Shown: one piece after another, positions 53,336 through 61,841 of the stretch | Position numbering within the stretch: the first letter of the stretch is position 1 | Layout of the letters: the number at the start of each line of letters is the position of its first letter | Assembly: GCA_963753905.1 (NCBI GenBank) | Contig: CAVWDZ010000001.1 | Location: 2,976,001-3,040,000, forward strand | Origin: Bog-756 sp963753905 | GTDB taxonomy: Bacteria > Actinomycetota > Acidimicrobiia > Acidimicrobiales > RAAP-2 | Direction: 5' to 3' | Length of the DNA: 64,000 nt | Program-made: the position numbers and the translations under genes | Notes under the pieces: generated by a model | The model's input: the letters and a program-made list of their open reading frames with translations, nothing else | The model's database searches: none | Told to the model about the DNA's origin: nothing

Positions 53336-54204
53336 ACTCCGACCTCCGTGTCCGCCATCGATTGGTCTCGACGCCCCTGCGTCCCCATCCGTCCCACCGC
53401 ACCGGGGTCCACCCGGCCCACCAGGATCGCCGCCTGCCGGGTCGCGGCGACGTCGTGGACCCGGACCATACCCGCACCGAGGGCGATGGCCCAGGTGGCC
53501 GTCGCGAGGGAGCCCGCCAGCCGATCGGCCACCGGGAGCGGGGTGCCGTCCGGACCGGCCCCGATCACCCCGAGGAATCGCTTCCGACTGGTCCCGACCA
53601 GGACCGGGTACCCGGTTGCCACGAGGGTGTCGATGCCGGCGAGCAGGGCCAGGTTGTGGTCGAGCGTCTTGCCGAAGCCGATGCCCGGGTCGATCCAGAC
53701 CTCGGAGACGCCCGCCGCGGTGGCCCGCCGTGCACGGTCCACGAGCAGGCCCCGGACCTCGTCCACGACGTCGTCGTACCTGGGGTCGTCCTGCATCGAG
53801 GCGGGGGACCCCAACCGGTGCATGGCCACCCACCCGACCCCGAGGCGGCCGGCCACCGGCCAGAGCGATGCGGACACGTCGTTGATCAGGGTGGCTCCGG
53901 CCGCCACCGCGGCCTCGGCGACCGCCTCCTTCGTGGTGTCGACCGATACGCGCACGTGCGGCGCGAGGGCGTCGATGACCGGGAGGACCCGGCGGAGCTC
54001 CTCCTCGACCGGCACCGGTTCGGCCCCGGGCCGCGTCGACTCGCCCCCGACGTCCACGATGTCGGCTCCCTCCGCGATCATCTCGTGCCCTCTGGTGATG
54101 GCCTGACGACTCTCGAACCAGCGGCCACCATCGGAGAAGGAGTCGGGGGTCACGTTGAGGATCCCCATCACCAGGGATCGCTCCTCTGCTGCGGGGCCGG
54201 GCAT
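53332..54204 (-). CDS. folP: Dihydropteroate synthase
   Basis: A 290-residue TIM barrel that condenses the pterin pyrophosphate with p-aminobenzoate. It has 'MGILNVTPDSFSDGG', 'DVGGESTRPGA', 'SVDTTKEAV', 'INDVS', 'IDPGIGFGKT', 'LVGTSRKRFLG' and 'VRVHDV'. About 25 residues past the barrel form a disordered tail. It is the sulfonamide target in bacteria. The start is ATG 54204; folE is 52 bases upstream. Confidence 0.96.
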   Translation of the reverse strand: MPGPAAEERSLVMGILNVTPDSFSDGGRWFESRQAITRGHEMIAEGADIVDVGGESTRPGAEPVPVEEELRRVLPVIDALAPHVRVSVDTTKEAVAEAAVAAGATLINDVSASLWPVAGRLGVGWVAMHRLGSPASMQDDPRYDDVVDEVRGLLVDRARRATAAGVSEVWIDPGIGFGKTLDHNLALLAGIDTLVATGYPVLVGTSRKRFLGVIGAGPDGTPLPVADRLAGSLATATWAIALGAGMVRVHDVAATRQAAILVGRVDPGAVGRMGTQGRRDQSMADTEVGV

Positions 54205-54256
54205 CGGCCACAGCGTAAACCAGCCCGATCCGGTCCGCGCCGGGCGGTTCCGGTCC

Positions 54257-54826
54257 TCAGCGGCCGCGGACGAACTGCATCGCCTCGAACCTGGTCGAGG
54301 TGTCGGTCCGGAACAGGCCGCGGACCGCAGAGGTGATGGTCGAGGTCCCCGACTTCTTGACGCCGCGCATCGACATGCAGAGATGCTCGGCGTCGACCAC
54401 CACCAGGACCCCTTTGGGGTCGAGGGCCTTCTCGATGGCGTCGGCGATCTCCGATGTCATGCGCTCCTGGACCTGGAGGCGCCGCGCGTACCCGTCGACC
54501 AGGCGGGCGAGCTTGGACAGACCGGTGATGCGACCGTCCTGGCCCGGAATGTACGCGACATGCGCCTTCCCCATGAAGGGCACCATGTGGTGCTCGCACA
54601 ACGAGGCGAAGGGGATGTCCCGGACCATGACCATCTCGTCGTGCTCCGCGGCGAAGCTGATCTCCAGATGGTCTGCCGGGTTCTCGCCGAATCCGGCGAA
54701 CAGTTCCTCGTACATCCTGGCCACCCGGCCGGGCGTCTTGCGCAGCCCGTCCCGGGTCGGGTCCTCTCCCACCGCGGCCAGGATCTCGAGGACGGCCCGC
54801 TCGATGCGCTCCTTGTCCACGCTCAT
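54257..54826 (-). CDS. folE: GTP cyclohydrolase I
   Basis: A 189-residue enzyme for the first step of folate synthesis. The zinc ligands are in 'SLCEHHMVPF' and 'HLCMSMRGV', and 'TREGLRKTPGRVARMYEELF'-type sequence opens the protein ('TRDGLRKTPGRVARMYEELF'). 'GLSKLARLVDGYARRLQVQERMT' is typical. It follows hpt by 24 bases with no ftsH between. Confidence 0.96.
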   Translation of the reverse strand: MSVDKERIERAVLEILAAVGEDPTRDGLRKTPGRVARMYEELFAGFGENPADHLEISFAAEHDEMVMVRDIPFASLCEHHMVPFMGKAHVAYIPGQDGRITGLSKLARLVDGYARRLQVQERMTSEIADAIEKALDPKGVLVVVDAEHLCMSMRGVKKSGTSTITSAVRGLFRTDTSTRFEAMQFVRGR

Positions 54827-54850
54827 CGTCCGCTCACCTCTCCGCTCGAA

Positions 54851-55432
54851 CTATCCGACCGGGCCGTCGTACCCGTGGATGGCCGGTAGGTTCCGGTAGC
54901 GCTCGCCCACGTCGAGGCCGTAGCCGACGACGAAGTCGGCCGGGATGTGGAACCCCACGTAGCGCAGGTCGAGGGCGGTCCGCTGTTGGCCGTCCTTGAC
55001 CAGGAGTGCGCAGACCTCGAGGCTGGCCGGCTCCCGCGCGAGCAGGTAGCGCTGGAGGTAGCTGAGGGTGAGCCCGCTGTCCACGATGTCCTCGACCACG
55101 AGCACGTGGCGGCCGAGCAGATCGACGTCGAGATCCTTCACGATCCGGACCACGCCGGAGGTGCGGGTCGCGCTCCCGTAGGAGGAGATCGCCATGAAGT
55201 CGACCTCGACCGGCAGGGCGATGGCCCGCGAGAGGTCGCTCATGAACATGAAGGCGCCCTTGAGCACCCCGACCAGCAGGGGGGGCCGGTCCGAATAGTC
55301 GGCGGTGATGGTCTCGCCGAGCTCGGCGATCCTGGCCTGGAGCACGTCCTCGGGGACGATCACCGGGCCCACCTCGATGCCGTCCTCGAGGAGCCGCGGC
55401 GCGGTCGCGCGCTGGTTCCCGTGGATGGTCAC
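54851..55432 (-). CDS. hpt: Hypoxanthine phosphoribosyltransferase
   Basis: A 193-residue purine-salvage enzyme. The PRPP motif is 'VLVVEDIVDSGLTLSYL', the pyrophosphate loop is 'GVLKGAFMFMSDL', and the base-binding end is 'FHIPADFVVGYGLDVGERYRNLP'. The GTG overlaps the tilS stop (GTGA). Confidence 0.95.
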   Translation of the reverse strand: MTIHGNQRATAPRLLEDGIEVGPVIVPEDVLQARIAELGETITADYSDRPPLLVGVLKGAFMFMSDLSRAIALPVEVDFMAISSYGSATRTSGVVRIVKDLDVDLLGRHVLVVEDIVDSGLTLSYLQRYLLAREPASLEVCALLVKDGQQRTALDLRYVGFHIPADFVVGYGLDVGERYRNLPAIHGYDGPVG

Positions 55433-56349
55433 GGCACGACTGTACCGGAGCGCCGGGCGACCCCCTCCGTGACGACCGAGAGGCGACCGGCCGACCGGGT
55501 GACCCGTGAGCCTCCGGGTACCTCGGTCGCCCGTCGCTCGAGACGTGCCACCTGGAGGACCCGGTCCACTGCCCCGAGGGGCGGTGGGTAGGAGCCGGAG
55601 CCGGTCAGCCACCGCCGCACGGTCCGCCGGGCCAGCGGTGCGGGGGCCGCGGCGAGTGCGGCCGCGTCGGTGGGGTCGAGCAGCCCGCCCGCCAGGTCGA
55701 GGAGGTCGGCGTCGCCGGCCAGCGCCCCGGCCTGGCGGCAGAGCACGGGCACGATGTCCCGCCCGGCGATGGCCGAGCAGAGCGGGAGCAGCTCGGCCCG
55801 CACGCGGTTGCGGACGAACCGGTGGTCGTCATTGGACGGGTCGCGGACCGGAACGAGGTCGAGGTGGTCGCAGAGGGCCACCGTCTCGGCCCGGCGGAGG
55901 TCGAGCAGCGGGTGGGCGGGGCCGGGCCGCATGGCGGCCAGACCGTGGACGCCCGCACCCCTGAGCAGGTTGACGAGGACCGTCTCCGCCTGATCGTCGG
56001 CTGTGTGGCCGGTGGCCGCCCCCGGGCCGATCGCCGCTCTGCGGGCGGCGCGGGCCCGGGCTTCGAGGTTGGGCCCGTCGGACAGGCGGACGCGCTCGGA
56101 CCGGAATGCGGCGCCGAAGCGCCGCGCCGCGGCGGCGACCAGGTCCGCTTCGGCCGCCGAGCCCTCGCGCAATCCGTGGTCGACGTGGACCGCGGTCACC
56201 CGGCAGCCGGCGGCGACCGCGAGGACCAGCAGCGAGAGCGAGTCGGCCCCGCCCGAGACGGCGCACACCAGCGGCTCGCCCGGCGTGGGGAACGTGCACC
56301 GTCCGAGCAGCGCGGCGACGAGCGGGTCCTCGTCCAGATCAGGAGGCAA
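55429..56349 (-). CDS. tilS: tRNA(Ile)-lysidine synthetase
   Basis: A 306-residue enzyme that puts lysidine on C34 of tRNA-Ile(CAU). The PP-loop is 'AVSGGADSLSLLVLA' and 'VHVDHGLREGS' and 'NLEARARAARRA' follow. The short C-terminus without a TilC domain is common in actinobacteria. The start used is TTG 56349, 11 bases before the end of the upstream gene; no ATG or GTG gives a complete first strand. Confidence 0.93.
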   Translation of the reverse strand: MPPDLDEDPLVAALLGRCTFPTPGEPLVCAVSGGADSLSLLVLAVAAGCRVTAVHVDHGLREGSAAEADLVAAAARRFGAAFRSERVRLSDGPNLEARARAARRAAIGPGAATGHTADDQAETVLVNLLRGAGVHGLAAMRPGPAHPLLDLRRAETVALCDHLDLVPVRDPSNDDHRFVRNRVRAELLPLCSAIAGRDIVPVLCRQAGALAGDADLLDLAGGLLDPTDAAALAAAPAPLARRTVRRWLTGSGSYPPPLGAVDRVLQVARLERRATEVPGGSRVTRSAGRLSVVTEGVARRSGTVVP

Positions 56350-57511
56350 CGGCGGGTACCCCGACGCGCGAGACCCACCTCGCCGGGTCGCGGATCTCCT
56401 CGAGCGAGGGGAGCCACTCGGGGCCGCGCCAGGCACGGTCGAGGAGCGCAGGGCCGCCCGATCCCTCGACGGCGGCGATGAACCGCTCACCCTCCTCGTA
56501 CTGGCGCATCTTGGCCTCGATCCCGATCAGCTGCTGGAGGAGCCGGGACAGTCCGTGGGCCTGCTTACGGCGTTGGCGCAACACCTCGGCGAAGCGGGGC
56601 GCGCTCGGGATGTCTGCGGCACCGGCGCGGTCCATGGTCACATCCCCATGCCCCTCGAGCAGGCTCATGAGGGCCTGGATGCGGTGGAGGCCCTCGAGCT
56701 GCTCGGGAGTAGCCACGAGTCCGAGGGCACCGCTGTCCTGCAGGGGGTTTCGCCCCGCCCGGATCTCGGTGGCCATCCGCTTGAGCGACTCGGCCAGCCG
56801 GGCGGGATCGGGCTCGAGCGCGCCGAGCCCGTCCTCCACCAGCGACACGAAGTACTCGCGCATCCAGGGGATCGCGGTGAACTGGCAACGGTGGGTGACC
56901 TCGTGGAGCGCGAGCCAGAGCCGGAACTCGTGGGGCTCGAAGCCGTGCTGCTGCTCGAGGGCGACCACGTTGGGTCCGACGAAGTACACCAGATCCTGAT
57001 CGTCGGCGGCCTCTTCGGTGAGCAGGAGGTCGTACTGCCCGAGCACCCGGGTCGAGAGCCAGCCGAGGACCACACCCATCTGGGCCCCGGTGACGGTCCG
57101 GCCGGCGCTGGCCAGCGGGCCGGCCAACCGGCCGGCGAGCAGATTGGCCGTGCCCAGGCGCGAGGGGTCGAGGCGGTCGAGGTGCGGACCGAGCAGGCGC
57201 TGGAAGCTGGCCACGTTGGCGCTCACCCAGCCGGCCCGGTCGGTGACCCGTGCCCGGGCCGGCCCGGCCGCCGAACGCAGCCCGGTCGACTCGGCGACCA
57301 GCTCCTCGGCCTGGGCGGTCAACTCGGCGAAGTCCGCCTGGAGGAGATCGGGCCGGTAGGGCGCAGGTACCCGGGCCCGGCTTCCGACCCAGGCAGCCAC
57401 CCGTTCGGCGGTGTCCCACCCGACTGCACCCCGGCCGGGCGGGGACCCCTCGCCCGCCGGAGCTCCGGGGACGTCATCCACAGCGGACGGGGTGGCATCG
57501 GCGGAGGGCAC
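56339..57511 (-). CDS. Zinc-dependent metalloprotease-like protein (DUF2342 / F420-associated)
   Basis: A 390-residue protein of the zincin_2 (DUF2342) family found throughout actinobacteria next to tilS. It has the HExxH motif in 'ALHEVTHRCQF' and the following Glu-rich helical domain ('SLLEGHGDVTMDRAG'). The family is sometimes labelled as coenzyme F420 biosynthesis-associated, on the basis of co-occurrence. The function is not established. It is the first gene of the 13-gene minus-strand series; the start is GTG with a disordered N-terminus of about 30 residues. Confidence 0.9.
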   Translation of the reverse strand: MPSADATPSAVDDVPGAPAGEGSPPGRGAVGWDTAERVAAWVGSRARVPAPYRPDLLQADFAELTAQAEELVAESTGLRSAAGPARARVTDRAGWVSANVASFQRLLGPHLDRLDPSRLGTANLLAGRLAGPLASAGRTVTGAQMGVVLGWLSTRVLGQYDLLLTEEAADDQDLVYFVGPNVVALEQQHGFEPHEFRLWLALHEVTHRCQFTAIPWMREYFVSLVEDGLGALEPDPARLAESLKRMATEIRAGRNPLQDSGALGLVATPEQLEGLHRIQALMSLLEGHGDVTMDRAGAADIPSAPRFAEVLRQRRKQAHGLSRLLQQLIGIEAKMRQYEEGERFIAAVEGSGGPALLDRAWRGPEWLPSLEEIRDPARWVSRVGVPAVAS

Positions 57512-57565
57512 GGGACCCAGTGTAGGGAGGTGTGCCCCACCCGGGGGCGTAGGCCCGCGGTGCGG

Positions 57566-57889
57566 TCAGCCGGACGCGGTGTCGTGCTCGATGCGCAGGG
57601 CTTCGGCCACGCGTTCGATGAGCGACTCGGGCACCCGGTCGCGGCAGCGGTTGGCGATCAGCTTGCGTAGCTCGGCTTCGAACCCGTAGGCATCGACGCA
57701 CGGCCCGCACAGGTCGAGGTGCCGCGCGATCTCGATCCGACGCTGCTCGGTGAGCTCACCGTCGAGATAGATGTAGAGCTTCTCGATCGTCTCGTCACAG
57801 CCCACGAAGCCGGCCGGAGGGTCATCCACATCGGATGCCCCCACGCCGGGCGCTCCCTCGCCGGATACTCGCTCTTCGTCTGCTCCCAC
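57566..57889 (-). CDS. Zinc-binding anti-sigma factor (RsrA-like)
   Basis: A 107-residue protein of the ZAS family paired with SigR. The zinc site is His-x3-Cys-x2-Cys in 'RHLDLCGPC', and an upstream Cys lies in 'GCDETIEKLYIYLDGEL'. Oxidation of the Cys residues releases the sigma factor. GTG 57889 has GGGGAG 8 bases upstream, giving a short gap after sigR; the longer frame would overlap it. RsrA itself has three redox Cys, and all three equivalents are present. Confidence 0.88.
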   Translation of the reverse strand: MGADEERVSGEGAPGVGASDVDDPPAGFVGCDETIEKLYIYLDGELTEQRRIEIARHLDLCGPCVDAYGFEAELRKLIANRCRDRVPESLIERVAEALRIEHDTASG

Positions 57890-57902
57890 GGTCGGTACTC
57901 CC

Positions 57903-58481
57903 CTACCTGGCCTCGTCGGAGGCCCCAACCAGGCCCCCGGTCCGTCCACGCTCTAGCAACGCCTTCTGCAGCGCCTTTCTTCCACGGTGGATCCTGCTCA
58001 TCACCGTGCCGATGGGCACATCGGTGATCTCGGCGATCTCCTTGTAGGAGAACCCTTCGACGTCAGCCAGCAGCACGGCCATCCGGAACGTCTCGGGGAG
58101 GGACTCGATGGCGGCTTTGACGTCGGTATCCGTGAAGCGTTCGAGCGCTTCGTCCTCCGCGCTGCGCCCGAGGCCCGCTGACGGGTCGCCGGCGAGGTGG
58201 TGATAGAGGTAGAGGTCTTCGACGTCCTCGACGTCGGCGATCTCGGGCCGGCGCTTCCGGGCCCGGTAGGTGTTGATGTAGGTGTTGGTCAGGATCCGGT
58301 AGAGCCACGCCTTCAAGTTGGTGCCTGTCTCGAAGGTGCCGAAGGCCCGGTAGGCCTTCAGGTAGGTCTCCTGGACCAGGTCCTCGGCGTCGGACGGATT
58401 GCGGGTCATGCGGAGCGCGGCCGTGTAGAGGGCGGGCATGTACTCCATGGCCAGGTCGGAGAACAGCGCCTGCTCTGCCAT
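57903..58481 (-). CDS. sigR: ECF sigma factor, SigR/SigH-type (thiol oxidative stress)
   Basis: A 192-residue sigma factor with region 2 ('ALYTAALRMTRNPSDAEDLVQETYLKAYRAFGTF', 'NLKAWLYRILTNTYIN') and region 4 ('ESLPETFRMAVLLADVEGFSYKEIAEITDVPIGTVMSRIHRGRKAL'), closely like actinobacterial SigR. It controls thioredoxin and low-molecular-weight-thiol genes in relatives. The anti-sigma gene follows by 13 bases. There is no Shine-Dalgarno, and a -10-like TAGGGT lies 6 bases before the ATG, so the message may be leaderless. Confidence 0.92.
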   Translation of the reverse strand: MAEQALFSDLAMEYMPALYTAALRMTRNPSDAEDLVQETYLKAYRAFGTFETGTNLKAWLYRILTNTYINTYRARKRRPEIADVEDVEDLYLYHHLAGDPSAGLGRSAEDEALERFTDTDVKAAIESLPETFRMAVLLADVEGFSYKEIAEITDVPIGTVMSRIHRGRKALQKALLERGRTGGLVGASDEAR

Positions 58482-58487
58482 GGGGCA

Positions 58488-58493
58488 ACCCTA
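58488..58493 (-). promoter_or_regulatory. Possible -10 element giving a leaderless sigR transcript
   Basis: TAGGGT on the minus strand is followed by six bases and then the sigR ATG, the spacing seen at leaderless actinobacterial genes. A SigR-type GGAAT/GTT promoter is not evident in the short gap, so autoregulation is not supported here. Confidence 0.45.
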
Positions 58494-58538
58494 CACAGCC
58501 CCGGGCGGGACCCGTTCGCGCTCGACGGGCCCCAGGTC

Positions 58539-59663
58539 TCAGCGCACGAGAAGGGTCACGCAGGCGTTGGCACCCCGCCCGATCACGTGCGCGAGGCCGA
58601 CCTGTGCGCCGGGCACCTGGCGGTCCGCGGCGGTCCCGCGCAGCTGTCGCACCAGCTCGACCACCTGACCGAGGGCCGACGCCCCGAGCGGCTCCCCCTT
58701 GGAGAGCAGGCCGCCGGACGGATTGACCGGCAGCCGCCCGCCGAGCGCCATCGCGCCGTCGGCGAGGAGTGCGGCCTGCTCCCCCGGAGCGCAGAGCCCG
58801 AGCTCCGCCCAGGCCAGGAGCTCACGTGCCGCATCGGTGTCCTGGCACTCCACCACGTCGACGTCCTCGGGCCCGAGGCCGGCCTGCCCGTAGGCGTCAC
58901 CTGCCGCCAGGGTGGTAGGTGGTGTGACCTCGGTATCGTCGATGCCGCTCAACGGCGAGTCCTCACCGAGGACATTGCCGGGCAGGTGGGAACGCAGCGA
59001 GATGCCGGCGATCTCCGGCCCGTCCCCGTCCCTGGCGAGCACGACCGCGGCACCACCCTCGTTCGGAGAGCAGAGCATGAACAGGGTGAGGGGGGGACAG
59101 ACCATCCGGGAGCCGAGCACCTCCTCGACCGTGACCTCCTTGCGGAACATGGCATCGGGGTTGGCCACCCCCTGGCGACGGTTCTTGACCACCACCTGCG
59201 CGAGGTGCTCGGCGGTGAGCCCGGTGTCCCCGAACAGCCGCTGGGCGCGGAGGGCGAAGAACGCTGGCGCCGGGCTGAGGCCGGCAGCCTCCTGCCACGG
59301 AGCGAAGAACGAGGAGCGGATGACGCCCTTGGGCATCTTCTCGATGCCGAAGACGAGCACCCGGTCGTGCTGTCCCGCGGCGATGGACGACGCCGCCAAT
59401 TCGAGGGCCGCCCCACCCGACGCGCAGCCGGCCTCGACGTCGTAGATCGGGATGCCCGTCCCGGCCAGCGCACCGAGGACACGGTGCCCGGCGGCCACCC
59501 CCCCGTAGGCGGTTCCGCAGTAGGCCGCCTGCATGTCCCGCACACCGAGGCCGGCCTCGGCCAGGGCGGCACGGACCGCGACAACGCCCATGTCCGTCCC
59601 GGTCATGTCGTCGAACCGACCGAAGGGATGCATCCCCACCCCGACCACCCGCACGCCGCTCAC
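58539..59663 (-). CDS. Thiolase-like protein (SCP2-type lipid-transfer/acetyl-CoA acetyltransferase)
   Basis: A 374-residue protein of the thiolase superfamily. The nucleophilic Cys lies in 'EAGCASGGAAL' at about residue 80, 'PSGGLLSKGEPLGAS' is the typical second-half motif (His of thiolases is replaced as in SCP2-type proteins), and the end is 'GRGANACVTLLV'. Such proteins act with an adjacent OB-fold partner in lipid or sterol breakdown. The GTG overlaps the partner stop (GTGA). Confidence 0.88.
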   Translation of the reverse strand: MSGVRVVGVGMHPFGRFDDMTGTDMGVVAVRAALAEAGLGVRDMQAAYCGTAYGGVAAGHRVLGALAGTGIPIYDVEAGCASGGAALELAASSIAAGQHDRVLVFGIEKMPKGVIRSSFFAPWQEAAGLSPAPAFFALRAQRLFGDTGLTAEHLAQVVVKNRRQGVANPDAMFRKEVTVEEVLGSRMVCPPLTLFMLCSPNEGGAAVVLARDGDGPEIAGISLRSHLPGNVLGEDSPLSGIDDTEVTPPTTLAAGDAYGQAGLGPEDVDVVECQDTDAARELLAWAELGLCAPGEQAALLADGAMALGGRLPVNPSGGLLSKGEPLGASALGQVVELVRQLRGTAADRQVPGAQVGLAHVIGRGANACVTLLVR

Positions 59664-60049
59664 GGGTGGAAGACCCAGGTGAGGACCGGTTCCCCGTCCG
59701 GACCGGGCAGCTCCTCGCCGTCGAGGTGCACCCGGGATCCCGAGGACAGGTCGTCGCCGCTCAGTCGGGACACCACGCGCAGCAGCGGATCGCCGTCGAG
59801 CTCGACGATGCCGAGCCGGTAGGGAACCGGTCCGCCGTAGCCGGGGGGCGAGAGGGCCACCTCGGTCTGGAGCCAGAGCGTGCCGGTGCGGGGCAGGTCC
59901 AACGGTTCGACGTCGTCGGCGCCGGTGAACGGGCAGACCGGGGCCCGTGGGAAGTGCCGCAGACCGGAGCTGGCCGACCGTCCCCCGAGCAGGGTCACCC
60001 CGTCCTCGTCGACGCGCAGGACGGACGGGTCGATCGGCCGCAAGGACAC
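59660..60049 (-). CDS. DUF35 / OB-fold nucleic acid binding-like protein, thiolase partner
   Basis: A 129-residue protein of the DUF35 OB-fold group that forms complexes with SCP2-type thiolases ('GTLWLQTEVALSPPGYG', 'PYRLGIVELDGD', 'GEPVLTWVF'). The N-terminal zinc-ribbon usually seen in DUF35 proteins is reduced here: a single Cys lies in 'APVCPF'. GTG 60049 is used; the frame runs on to 60067. It is coupled to the thiolase by a GTGA overlap. Confidence 0.82.
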   Translation of the reverse strand: MSLRPIDPSVLRVDEDGVTLLGGRSASSGLRHFPRAPVCPFTGADDVEPLDLPRTGTLWLQTEVALSPPGYGGPVPYRLGIVELDGDPLLRVVSRLSGDDLSSGSRVHLDGEELPGPDGEPVLTWVFHP

Positions 60050-60100
60050 GCGTGGACTATGCCACACGCCGCTCGGGAACAGGGCCGGCGGCGTGCAGGG

Positions 60101-61093
60101 TCAGCCGGGACGGAGGATCGCCGCGATCTCCTCGAGCTCCCCTGTCGTGAAGCGCAGCGAGTCGATGGTCGCCACGTTCTGCTCGAGCTGCGCGAGGCTG
60201 CTCGCCCCTACGAGTGTGGTGGTCACCCGCGGATCGCGCTGGGTCCAGGCGAGGGCCATCTGGGCCATGGTCTGGCCCCGACGGGCGGCGATGGCGGCGA
60301 GGGCCCGCACCCTGTCCAACGTCCCCGCGTCGAGCTGGGCGACGAACAGGGTCTCCTCCCTGCTGGCCCGGGACCCGTCGGGCACCCCGGACAGGTAGCG
60401 GTCGGTCAGGATGCCCTGCTCCAGGGGGGAGTAGACGACACACCCCGCACCCACCTCGTCGATGGCGTCGAGCAGTCCGCGTTCGGGCCAGCGATTGAGC
60501 ATCGAGTAGGCCGGCTGATGGACGAGGAGCCGCGTGCCGAGACGATCCAGGACGGACGCGGCCTCGCGGGTCTGTCTCGGCGGGTAGTTGGAGATCCCGA
60601 CGTAGCGGGCCTTGCCCGAGTGCACCGCCGTGGCCAGCGCTCCCATGGTCTCCTCGAGCGGGGTCTCCGGATCGAACCGGTGGGAGTAGAAGATGTCCAC
60701 GTAGTCGAGCCGCAGGCGGCGCAGGCTGGCGTCGAGGCTGCCGAGCATGTACTTGCGCGATCCGCCGTCGCCGTAGGGTCCCGGGCCCATGTCGTAGCCG
60801 GCCTTGGTCGAGATGACCAACTCGTCCCGGTGGGGAGCCAGGTCGCCGGCAAACACCGTGCCGGCGTTCGACTCGGCCGCACCCGGGGGCGGCCCGTAAT
60901 TGTTGGCCAGGTCGAAGTGGGTGATGCCGAGGTCGAACGCCCGGGTGAGCATGGCCCGGATCTCGTCGGGGGGCCGATCCTCGCCGAAGTTCTGCCAGAG
61001 CCCGAGCGAGATGGCTGGGAGCTTGAGGCCGCTGCGACCGCAGCGGCGGTACACCATCCGGTCGTACCGGGCGGGATCGGGGGTGAATGGCAT
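60101..61093 (-). CDS. Aldo/keto reductase (YghZ / AKR14-like)
   Basis: A 330-residue NADPH-dependent TIM barrel. The catalytic residues are in 'FDLANNYGPPPGAAE' (Asp, Tyr), Lys in 'ISTKAGY' and His in 'YSHRFDP'. The NADP site is 'LVGASSLAQLEQNV'. It is close to E. coli YghZ, which reduces methylglyoxal and L-glyceraldehyde 3-phosphate. The ATG at 61093 is preferred. It is probably monocistronic. Confidence 0.92.
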   Translation of the reverse strand: MPFTPDPARYDRMVYRRCGRSGLKLPAISLGLWQNFGEDRPPDEIRAMLTRAFDLGITHFDLANNYGPPPGAAESNAGTVFAGDLAPHRDELVISTKAGYDMGPGPYGDGGSRKYMLGSLDASLRRLRLDYVDIFYSHRFDPETPLEETMGALATAVHSGKARYVGISNYPPRQTREAASVLDRLGTRLLVHQPAYSMLNRWPERGLLDAIDEVGAGCVVYSPLEQGILTDRYLSGVPDGSRASREETLFVAQLDAGTLDRVRALAAIAARRGQTMAQMALAWTQRDPRVTTTLVGASSLAQLEQNVATIDSLRFTTGELEEIAAILRPG

Positions 61094-61140
61094 CCGCTCA
61101 CGGTAGATCACTCCCGCGGTCGGCCGAGGCGCCGGCCGGA

Positions 61141-61599
61141 TCAGCGTTCGAGGGCCGCGGCCAGACGCTCGAGGGTGAGGCTCATCGTCTGGCGGTTGCG
61201 ACCGGTGCGGTCGTCGATGCCCGAGACCTGCTTGCTGAACTCGAGGGCGGACTCGGGACGGAGGTCTTCGCTCCACTCGGTGACCGTGCACCCGATTGCA
61301 GAGGGCTCGATCCGGTATCCCCACGTCGAGAAGTGGAACTCCATCATCGAGCACTCGAACGCAAAGGCGCGACCCGGATCGGCCTCGATGATCCTGCCCT
61401 GCGTCGTCCACTCGTGGTCGCCGTGACGATTGTGCCCGTCGAAGGTGGCACCGACGACCGGTCCGTCGAAGCCCTCGTGCCATTCGCAGGCGTAGCACTC
61501 CTCGGACCATTCGCCCATGCGGGCCACATCCGAAACGGCCGCGTAGACCTCCTCGGGAGCCGCCCCGATCTCGCGGGACACCTCGAGCTTGTCGACCAT
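61141..61599 (-). CDS. SRPBCC-family polyketide cyclase/START-like protein
   Basis: A 152-residue helix-grip protein. It opens with 'LEVSREIGAAPEEVYAAVSDVARMGEWS', the usual first strand and helices, and ends in the long C-terminal helix ('RNRQTMSLTLERLAAAL'). Such proteins bind hydrophobic ligands. Neighbouring genes give no clear pathway. Confidence 0.87.
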   Translation of the reverse strand: MVDKLEVSREIGAAPEEVYAAVSDVARMGEWSEECYACEWHEGFDGPVVGATFDGHNRHGDHEWTTQGRIIEADPGRAFAFECSMMEFHFSTWGYRIEPSAIGCTVTEWSEDLRPESALEFSKQVSGIDDRTGRNRQTMSLTLERLAAALER

Positions 61600-61640
61600 G
61601 TGTGCTCCTTCACCGTGGGAGGGTTGTCGGATCGAGCTGG

Positions 61641-61713
61641 AGCCTGGGAGGAGAATTGAACTCCTGACCTACGCATTACGAGTGCGTTGCTCTACCGACT
61701 GAGCTACCCAGGC
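61641..61713 (-). tRNA. tRNA-Thr (anticodon CGT)
   Basis: On the minus strand a 73-base cloverleaf starts GCCTGGGTAGCTCAG. The anticodon stem CGCAC/ATGCG-type pairing encloses CTCGTAA with anticodon CGT (reads ACG), and the T loop is TTCAATT. CCA is not encoded. The integrated element begins next to its 5' end. Confidence 0.97.
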
Positions 61714-61752
61714 GACCCTGGTCACGACCCTAGTCAGAAGTTTTCGTGTCCT

Positions 61753-61776
61753 CCGTGACTAGAACCGTGACTAGAA
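61753..61776. repeat. Tandem 12-base repeats, probable integrase-binding sites at element end
   Basis: CCGTGACTAGAA is repeated exactly at 61753-61764 and 61765-61776. Inverted partial copies (TAGTCA, 61731-61736; CTAGTCA, 61809-61815) flank it, and AACTAGA lies at 61834-61840. Such repeated sites are typical of arm-type binding sites for tyrosine integrases, and they lie between the tRNA and the integrase gene. Confidence 0.65.
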
Positions 61777-61841
61777 TGTGTGGTGCTGATTCACACAAGG
61801 GTCCGATGCTAGTCATGGACTGAACGCGGAGGTAACTAGAG

